A stretch of 64,000 nucleotides of DNA. Source: Rachycentron canadum (Eukaryota; Chordata; Actinopteri; Carangiformes; Rachycentridae). A model generated the notes under the pieces. It made no database searches, was not told where the DNA came from, and was given only the letters and a program-made list of their open reading frames with translations. The DNA lies in contig CM076669.1 of assembly GCA_038496675.1 (NCBI GenBank), forward strand, positions 10,068,599-10,132,598. Direction: 5' to 3'. Below are positions 56,101-64,000 of this stretch, one piece after another. Each line of letters begins with the position of its first letter. Positions within the stretch are counted from its first letter, which is position 1. The translations under genes and the position numbers were made by a program.

Positions 56101-57420
56101 TCATCAAACACAAATACATGTTCCCGTCTTAACCAGAGCTGCAGAGGCACCAGTGAAATCAATAGGAGAAAATCAATTAGAATGTGTTTGCATGTATGGA
56201 TTGACACCTTGAATCATCAGTCCTATTGATCCTCTCCACTGTGATCTTCATGAAACCCATTTGTTCCATCTAAAGTTTGCTCATCCAGCCAATACGTTGT
56301 TCTTTCTCCTCCCCCTCTGGTTTGCATAAACAATGGTAAAAGGGTGATAAGGAATACATCACAGGAGCCAGTGAAACATGTATTCACTTTCCTAGATGCA
56401 TATTCTGTCAAGGAAAACAAAAATGACTGACAGCAAAACTATTTTGTGGTTTTAGGACTGCCATGGAAAATCAAATAACTTTGCTGACAAAATAGTGGGA
56501 ATCTCTACAAATTGAACCATGTAACACTCAGATAAACTGAGTGATGATCCAGTCCTGAACTGCTAACCACCGCACCCTAAAACAAAAAGCCTTGATGAAC
56601 ATCCTTGTGACTGAACTGATTGCAGTTAATTATAAATTATGCAGTCATTGTGGGCCCACAAAAGAAGACATCCCCACTCTGCAGTCAGATGTAATTACCA
56701 AAGTCAGGCGCACTCCACTGTGTGTGATCTATCCCTGACAGCCAACGCTGACTGATGACCTTCCCGGGTAAAGACTCCTTCAATTGAGTCGCTGAGTGAA
56801 TGACGTACCCACCTGCCAAACACCCACCCTCCCTCTAAACTTCCTCCCTCCAGCTTGATCTTTAACATCTCTATACCTGCTCAGACACCCACGTGACACC
56901 CAGCGTTCAGGTACAAAGCTATTGACAATCTGAATCATCAAGCTGCCATGGTCCATCTAGCCTATCATTCACAATCAAGGGTTTATCACTCCACATTTCT
57001 CTATAGGGCAAAGAAATATGACTCCCCCTCAGCGGGTGGCAGAAGGGGTTGGGCTTTTGAGTAAGGAGGAAAAGGAGGAGAGGGCTGATTTGACACAGCT
57101 CGCTTGGCTTGCCATAATTGCTCCGTCACTGTCAGTCCTTGAGAGGCCTTCTCGCCATACAATTTGGACACAATTACCGGCCGTTTACCAGTGGCCGTTA
57201 TATGCCCGCCGCCCCATCCCCTCTTCCCCCACCGAAAACCTTCGCCTGTTCTGCCGTTTGGCTGATGGCAAGGATGTGCCATGCCTCATCAAACGCGGAT
57301 GCGGCCCATTAATGAACACTGTTAGCATTTCTCTTAAACTTCTCCTGCCTCTAATAAACATGCAGTGTTCCATGAAGGAGCATTGCCATCCTCGTGACAT
57401 GATATTTATTGTCTGTGGTA
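53111..57420. other. Gene-free interval with possible conserved non-coding blocks
   Basis: 53440-54490 and 56640-57400 are complex, GC-richer and motif-dense. 57110-57310 has unusually many CpG for the region (for example ACCGGCCG and GCCCGCCGCC). A hairpin lies at 55701-55736 and CCACGTGAC at 56889-56897. The 184-codon open frame at 53758-54312 has no domain and includes purine-rich low-complexity sequence, so it is not called. Confidence 0.45.
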
Positions 57421-60323
57421 GTGGGAGGGAGGGAGGACAGAGGTGAGGGGAAGGGTGGTTAGAAGTGAAGAGAGATATATCAGCAATGAGTAGGAGAAGG
57501 AGGGAGGAGAGGTTGAAAAAAACAGATACCGAACAGGAGATAAAGGCTGGATCAGCTGAAACGGATCCTTAAATGAAAAAAAAGAAAGAGGAATGAAATG
57601 AGGTTTAAATCAACTTTTGATATTCAATGTGAATGCAAATATTTGCAAGTTCATTGAATCCCTGCAGCTACATCAGTGAGAAGGATGCTTTACTGGGGCA
57701 AGAAGGAGAGATACCTGCATCTACAGGTAAATGAAACATAGGGTGGTCACCAAGATATTAACAAGAGGTTTCATCAAATAAGAATAATTATAGAATGTGA
57801 AAAGGACATGCAGAATATTACATTTATTGCATATTAAAAGTTATTTTGATGTGATTACATGGCAAACTAATTTTCAGGTTCAATACTTACTACACTGGAA
57901 CACACCGCTTTTCCTCAAACATATACTCACACACAGGTCCACGCTCAGACAACAAAGTCACACTCAGCAGGTACGTGATATCATTCCACTGCATTTTGAC
58001 ACTTGTTTTGTCACCAGTGCCAAATACAATCAGAGTGAGAAACAGAGAAAGTAAAATAAATAAATACATAAAAAAAGCGTGAGATGCAGAATGAGAGACA
58101 AACAGCAGGCGGGACACCTGTGGTGACCTAATGGTGTCTATGTCCTCTAAAGAGCCTCTCATTTCCTCCTCTGGCCCCAGAGGGGCCCTGTGTGTCATGG
58201 TGAGGGCCGTCATTACTGAATGTGAATCTGAGGAGGTGGTGGGGTGGGGTGTCATCATCTATCATTGTGCGCCTGCCTCCGTGTACGGAAGTAATTACAC
58301 ACCCAACTGATAGGTGGGGGGGAGGGGGGGGAGTCAGGGTCACTATGGTCATTTTTACACAGACACTAGCAAACAGATACAGACACACACAGACCAATGC
58401 ACACAGTTCTTCATACATATGCAAAAACATGAGTGCAAACATACACAGCCAAAAACTCACTTTGAAAAACAAAGACCAGGAAAAAAGGCTATGACATAGC
58501 ATTCAGACTCTGAATTGTGCTATGTCTCTGGGGACACTGGCCTCCACCATCACGCACTCTTGCTCTCTCCTCACCTCTAAGACCTTTAGGAATTAATGAA
58601 GCCCAGAGCAACTGCAGTCAAAGGCACAAAATGGCCGCTCATTAATAGCCTGCTGTCACAGGGGCCATTATTACACAGCTAGATATTAGAAATCAGGCAA
58701 GCTTTATTCCTGAGGCCTCTAATGATAAACAAATGACTGAGGAAAAATATGTAATTTGCTGTAAATGGTCAATTGCTGATGAGCAGCTCCAGCATATTTG
58801 ATGTTAAAAATGTTATAGCCTTTGTAGTTTGTTTCTCTATTTGCATAGCCTAATAAGTCAGCATGAAAACAGCACAATGCTTTTCTGTGCATCTGTCTAG
58901 TGCAAAGGACTGGAAAAACTGAACACAAAAAGGGATTCAGACTCACATACAGTAACTCAGGCACATGTGCACACACAAGCTCATGGCACAATAACCCTCA
59001 CAACAAAGTAAGACTTTTCATGTCTCAGTGGAGATATGAGCTGGCATTGTAGTGTTTAGTCACTCACCGAATAAACTCATTAATTTGCTTAATTATGAAA
59101 CTCCCTATCAATTTCCCCTCCCTAGCAAATGTTCAGTGAAGCTATACAACAACATAACACGTTTGGAGGCTATGTTCTCACTATCACATTATAAACAAAC
59201 AGAAAATACACCAAGGCTTGATTAAAGGCCTTTACACTACAGAGCGAGTGAGAGCGAGAGAGAGAGGAGACAATGTTTGTTTCTCTGCTCACAGATGAAA
59301 TTGTTTCAGCTTGTTTTTGACAGCTACAGCTACAGACGTGCTGGCTATTACTGAGGGGGGAGTGAGGCTGGTTGTAATAATTAAAGCACACCACTAACCT
59401 GAATAAATTAATGCTTCCTCTGTACGTGTGTGTGTGTACGCTAATGTGCAACTGCACGTTCAGACAGGCTTTGTTCGTCCTGATTAATTTTTGTTTCTTG
59501 TACTGTTTGTATGCATATGTGTGCATGCATGTGTATCTGCGCAAGCTTGTGTGGGTGAACATTTGACTGTATGATAAAAGTGATGCATTCTGTATTGTGA
59601 TGGGGAGCTGTTTGCTTCCCTCTCATGGCTCACAATTCTTATCTCATGAATACAAATTAAAAGTTTTTAAGCCTTTTTCTTTTTTCTTTTCCATTCTAAT
59701 TACTAAGAAATAAGGGTTACGACGAGAGCAGAGCTTCTTATTAGACAAACTGCGACTAACACTCCAGTCTGGATGTTACAACAAATACAGCAGCAGCCTG
59801 GTCCTATAATCAACATCTTCTATATATTGTATATTACTAAATACTACCAGGACCTTTAAAACAACAGGTGGGCCCTGCTATATTTTCTCAATATGTGCAT
59901 CTGACTGTATGTAGTGGCACTTGCTCCTAAATATTAACACCTGTTAGTTTTTCCATATATGTGTAAATTTGTAGATGCATTTGAGCTCTTGCTGCAAAAC
60001 ATGCAAAACTGGGTTTGCTGCTGATTGAAGTGAGACCCCTCAAATGTTTAACCAAATCTTTTACCCTAGAAAGCCATTACTCTGTGGTCCATTTAGAACA
60101 AGCTCATCCCTTTAACCCATAGTGCTGGAGTAGCAGTGCATTTAGCCCTGATGTTGACACTGATAGCAAAACTGGGAGAGGTGATGGGAAAGAGTGTAAC
60201 ACACATTCACACATATGCATGTGCTGTACTGTAAATACACACATGCAAAGTCTGCACACACACAAACAAGGCTAACTACACCTGTACTTAGTGCTATGTA
60301 TGAGATACTCACATTTACCTACG

Positions 60324-60325
<2 letters not shown>
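57421..60325. other. Gene-free interval
   Basis: Purine-rich at 57420-57590. A palindromic POU-type site is at 57622-57659. A G7-A-G8 run lies at 58316-58331, and ATTTGCAT at 58839-58846. Degenerate CA/TG DNA is at 58370-58450 and 59500-59560. No coding evidence. Confidence 0.5.
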
Positions 60326-60369
<44 letters not shown>

Positions 60370-60370
60370 C
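60326..60370. repeat. (CA)n microsatellite
   Basis: About 22 units with one CG interruption near the end; a G8 run follows at about 60380. Confidence 0.95.
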
Positions 60371-62345
60371 TCTAAAAAAGGGGGGGGAGTAGTGGGAGGC
60401 TCTCGTCAGACAGGGTAAATCCCATTATTTGGCCCTCATCCCGGAGAGTGAATTGAGAGTCAAGTAGGATGCATGTGGTAACCACAATGAAATTACAGCT
60501 GCTGTGAGGCCGAGCGCTGCTAATGCACCCCCATTGTGTCCTCGAGTGCATCTAAATAAGAAGGGGTAAAAGGCAGTCTGTGCTAGGGCTGCCAGGGTTA
60601 CAGGGCGTGTGTATTTTTGTGTGTGTATGTGGGTCTCTGTGTGTGTATATCTGGAGGTAAATGGAGGCCTGCCTGTAAGAGAGGGCTGTATTTAGGCTTG
60701 ATGATGGGTAACCTGTGGGGACCACCTGATGCGGCTTTGTTGTGTATAGGTTTATGGGCTTGAGTGTAAGTGCAGGTCCAGGATATTTTCTCTGTTCTAC
60801 TTAAAAAAGTAAATGATTCACTGTGACTGTCTACCTGTAACTCTCATCCCGAAAATACTACAACATGACAGCGTCACCTGACAAATGGAATGAAAGCCCT
60901 CTGTGATATTTTTATCTGCAATAAACCCATATTTCTTATGTCCTACACTGGTATAGAACTAGAACTAGGCTGTAGCTCACAGGCCTTCGCTCCAAGACAG
61001 AGGGAAATTCCTGTGGATTACAAACAGTCATACTCTCCCACACACTTACCAGGGCACCAACTAGAGGGGACGAAAAAAGAGACGGTAAAGAGGGAGAGAG
61101 AAAAAAGAAAACACTAAAACTGTCAGTTGAAGATGCAAAACAGAGATCCGGATCTATCCATTATGAATGAGATATTTGAAAGGTGGAGGCTGAATATGAA
61201 CAGTGAGGAGGAGGAGGACTCCCACTTACCCCCCCAGACCCGGCAACACTTAACCCTCTCACAACCCCGAAACCCCCCCTTACCCCTCTCCCTTCCCCTT
61301 AGTGCAAGCTCTGGTTCATCAGCAAAACCCTTTGTACAGTCAACAGTGCTGTTTTTATTCATGTTACATTTATCCTCAGAGCTGTCCATCAGGCGCAGTG
61401 GGGACGGCTGATCTAAAACAGAGCCTTACACTCATGACAGGAGGATAGAGCCGTAACTCTGGAAAGCTAACCTCCACTGTTATTTGGCCCACAGAGAGAG
61501 CGGGAGAAAAGGGAGATAGAGGGAAACGAGAAAGATACACAGCCTAATGACAACTACAAACACAGACATACCTTTGTTCCAACTCTATAAAACAGCCGAC
61601 TTCAGTGGGATTGCTTTAGCTTCCATGGGCCCAATCAAACTTGTGTTATTTAGACTTCAAACATGGCCCCCAAAGAGAGACAGGGAGCGAACAAGGTGTG
61701 TGTCTCTTGCTAATAGCTGCTAGCATGATTCGGTTAAGCTGCTTATTTCTGACATAAATAATGCATCCAGGCAGATGCACTTGACTTTAGTTGAATATGA
61801 ATCGCTTGCATGATTGACACCAAGGTTTGTTGAGCGCTGAGTTGATTCTACAGTCTCACCTTTGGAAATAGGCCTGTCTCATTTAATATCCCCTATGTTA
61901 ACATAATTATGACAACCAGCACTGATTCATGCATGTGTCTGTGTAATATCCATGACAAAATTAGGCTACTATTTTTTTGAGGGGGGTGGGGAGCAGGCAG
62001 GATAGAGTGTAGAGTATCAAAGGCAACTAGATTGTCTGCCTGTTTAACAGCTAAGCCAAATCAAATCAGAAATAAGAGGACTATCTTCAGTTTAATTCTG
62101 GATACTTTCACAAGACACCCTACTTACCCACCCACAAACGCTGCCCCCTCTTAGCCTCCTTTTTACAGTCATTGATTCCAATCAATCAACCCTAATTAAG
62201 CAGGCACCTATACACATATATGTCATATGCTAATAGGGTAATGATATGGGCATTTAGTTGATGCTTTAATCTTATGCTATTTGCAGCTAACACATAATGA
62301 CACTCTGTACCCAGTCATGGGAATATTTATAAGAGGCCACTGAGT

Positions 62346-62348
<3 letters not shown>
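60371..62348. other. Gene-free interval
   Basis: 60420-60560 and 61560-62000 are complex and could be regulatory. Purine-rich DNA lies at 61060-61110 and 61490-61540. A GA/GAGGAGG stretch at 61200 gives acidic low-complexity translation only. Confidence 0.5.

Positions 62349-62386
<38 letters not shown>
62349..62386. repeat. (CA)n microsatellite
   Basis: About 19 units, uninterrupted. Confidence 0.95.
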
Positions 62387-62387
<1 letters not shown>

Positions 62388-63099
62388 CTACTTCACACCG
62401 GCTCACTGTATTAAACCTTATTTACAAGCTAACAGCTATAACTATTACAGATACGGTGGCGGAGAAACCATATTAGGTTCAATGGGCCAACAGCGTGTAA
62501 TCCAAAACAATAAAATGTAAATTTGAGTCAATCTCACACACTGAAAAAGCACACATGGCTCATCTGCAAACAGATGAACATCTTTGTGATACAAGATGCC
62601 CCCCTCCCATTCTATCTCTTTTAAGACATGGCGCATCAAGGAAGGAATGTTTCTCATTTCGTTTTTAATCCCCTCTCAGAGTTAAGGTGCTGTGGATAAA
62701 TATATTGCAGGTTCCTAGTCTTGCTTAAACCATGGCCCTCCCCATCCCATGGAAAATTTGCACAAAAAAATGGCTAAGAGCTGAGTTTAAGTTGCTGAGA
62801 ACCTGCAGTAAAGAAGCCAGGTACACAGTAAATAAATATCCCTAATTGGCCGATAGTGTTCATGTTTTTGAATCTTGTCACATGCCCGAAAGTTCGTCTC
62901 ATGTACATTTTTACAAATGTACAATTTTTTTTAACCTATTCTTTTTGTAGGCAATGGCAATTCAGTTTAACATTCAATGCGTGGCCAGATACAATGGTGT
63001 AGAAGCACAAAAGTGTGCCGTATGTTCCAGTGGAAATGTTACTGCAGGCTGCTGGAGTGGTGTTTTACTGTATTTTTCTCATTGCTGTTATTCATTTTT
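62387..63099. other. Gene-free interval
   Basis: Ordinary AT-rich sequence. A TTTTTGTAG at 62943-62951 precedes a 112-codon open frame, but the frame runs through a SINE-like segment and shows no domain. Confidence 0.5.
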
Positions 63100-63200
63100 T
63101 ATCAGACAGTGCAGAGAGTCAAAAGTCATGAGCTGGATTCAAACTCATGACGTCACAAATACACAGTATGTTCATTCCCCTGCTGAGCCAGCAGGATGCC
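63100..63200 (-). mobile_element. Decayed tRNA-derived SINE
   Basis: On the minus strand the segment begins GGCATCC and contains GCTGGCTCAGCAGG (63179-63192), resembling a tRNA A box (TGGCNNAGTGG). About 33 nt later comes GAGTTTGAATCCAG (63133-63146), resembling a B box (GGTTCGAATCC). Spacing and order fit a Pol III tRNA-type head, and the following sequence resembles the body of fish tRNA SINEs. Both boxes are mutated, so it is probably silent. A full CRE palindrome TGACGTCA lies between the boxes at 63148-63155. Confidence 0.45.
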
Positions 63201-64000
63201 TCAGGCTGGTGTACTTTTTCCATGACAATACTGTGGAGAGGTTCAGGAGGGGAAGGAGACTGAATTTGTTCCAGCAGGAAGCACTTCACTAACTATGCTG
63301 AGTTGTTATGACTGTCCAGGGCCGTGCATGGAAGACAATTTCAAGTACAAGAGTTCAGATTTACTTAAATTAAGAGACTTCAATTCACATGTTCACTGTG
63401 ATGATATACAGTGTTCTAAATTATCTAGAAAGCCCTATTCTCTTGTAACTTAAAGACTCACTATTGTTTCTTCCTATGGGACTGGCCTGCCTCATTTGAT
63501 CCAAGCAGCCACTTCAAAACCAGATAGATTTTGGCTGTAGCAGCAGCTTTGTTTTTTTTTTAATTAAAGAGGAACGTGTCTTCTATTTTATTGTCCTAAT
63601 TAAGTTAATTGTCAAGGGTTTTTAAAGAAAAAAAAAGTGTTGACCACAGTAAAGTATACACTCACCTCGACAAAGGTTTAGGAGCACTGCAGAGTCCATA
63701 TGGCTGGTGAACTCTAAAAAATAGTCAAGGTGAAAGAAGTGTAACATTAGTGTAGAAGTGTAACATTAGATCAACAATTGACAAGTAACGTGAAAATTAA
63801 AGTGTGCATGTTGAAAAGTTTAGAGACTTTACAAACACTAAAACTATACAGGGCACTGTCCTTGCAAGCCCTTCCTCAGGTCTTTGTTACTGATAACAAC
63901 CTGCCTCTGTGAAACTCATCTCCTGTTCCTACTCTGTTGTGTGATCTCCAGAAAGAACCTAAGGTAAACTCAGTGGTGTTTGTAAGGGAGTTCTCTCTCC
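63201..64000. other. Gene-free interval to the window end
   Basis: AT-rich. A 16-bp direct repeat (AGAAGTGTAACATTAG at 63735-63750 and 63754-63769) has period 19. No coding evidence. Confidence 0.55.

Noticed and set aside
9830..58846. At least seven POU octamers (ATGCAAAT/ATTTGCAT at 9830, 18374, 26600, 38424, 38707, 55483, 58839) besides the palindromic one
   Set aside because: With this AT-rich base composition about four are expected by chance, so the excess is weak.
62954..63292. 112-codon open frame preceded by TTTTTGTAG, resembling a 3' exon
   Set aside because: It crosses the SINE-like segment in the wrong strand sense and shows no domain. No partner exon was found upstream.
1..64000. 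CRISPR arrays, prophage, bacterial operons, endogenous virus or toxin genes
   Set aside because: No regularly spaced direct repeats with unique spacers, and no recognisable viral or bacterial protein in any frame. The tandem arrays are ordinary microsatellites.

Overview
The window reads as nuclear genomic DNA of a ray-finned (teleost) fish. The evidence is vertebrate split-gene structure with GT-AG introns of 0.1-2 kb, about a dozen long (CA)n/(TG)n arrays, AT-rich low-CpG sequence, and several decayed interspersed repeats of kinds I associate with teleost, especially percomorph, genomes. There is no sign of bacterial, plasmid or viral DNA, CRISPR arrays or operons.

The only protein-coding gene I can support is an MiT/TFE-family bHLH-leucine-zipper transcription factor on the + strand, at 2861-10428. 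Eight coding exons (60, 255, 102, 121, 57, 76, 148 and 480 nt) join in frame to give 432 residues plus a stop. I call it tfec rather than mitf, tfeb or tfe3. The bHLH carries TFEC-type residues (RRRRYNINYRIKELG, EYIRWLQKEQQ), and the C-terminus has a TFEC-type block (FSDPLSHFTDFFSATLKEE) ending SSRRSSFSS..DDL. It starts from a short first exon with an upstream in-frame stop, next to a TATA-like promoter. It contains an MITF-exon-2-like segment (VQSHLENS...PNSP) that I do not remember in mammalian TFEC. An 11-residue polyglutamine run lies just after the zipper. The 3' UTR runs to poly(A) signals at 11091, 11186 or 11348.

Upstream (1-2440) is intergenic sequence, or intron of an unseen longer isoform, with one LINE tail fragment. 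Downstream (about 11.37 kb to the end) are some 52 kb with no recognisable exon. In tetrapods the 3' side of TFEC faces a large gene-poor interval toward MDFIC, so this is probably the fish counterpart. It alternates simple repeats, a few decayed transposon copies near 40, 51-53 and 63 kb, and many ordered homeobox-motif-rich segments that look like conserved regulatory DNA. I cannot test conservation here.

I found no previously undescribed biological system. The observations most worth checking are: an in-frame cryptic donor in exon 4 that would remove 25 residues; a 43-nt near-perfect palindrome in intron 4; four PBX/MEIS decamers where far fewer than one is expected; two Pumilio elements in the 3' UTR; and a CTCF-type site just beyond the gene.
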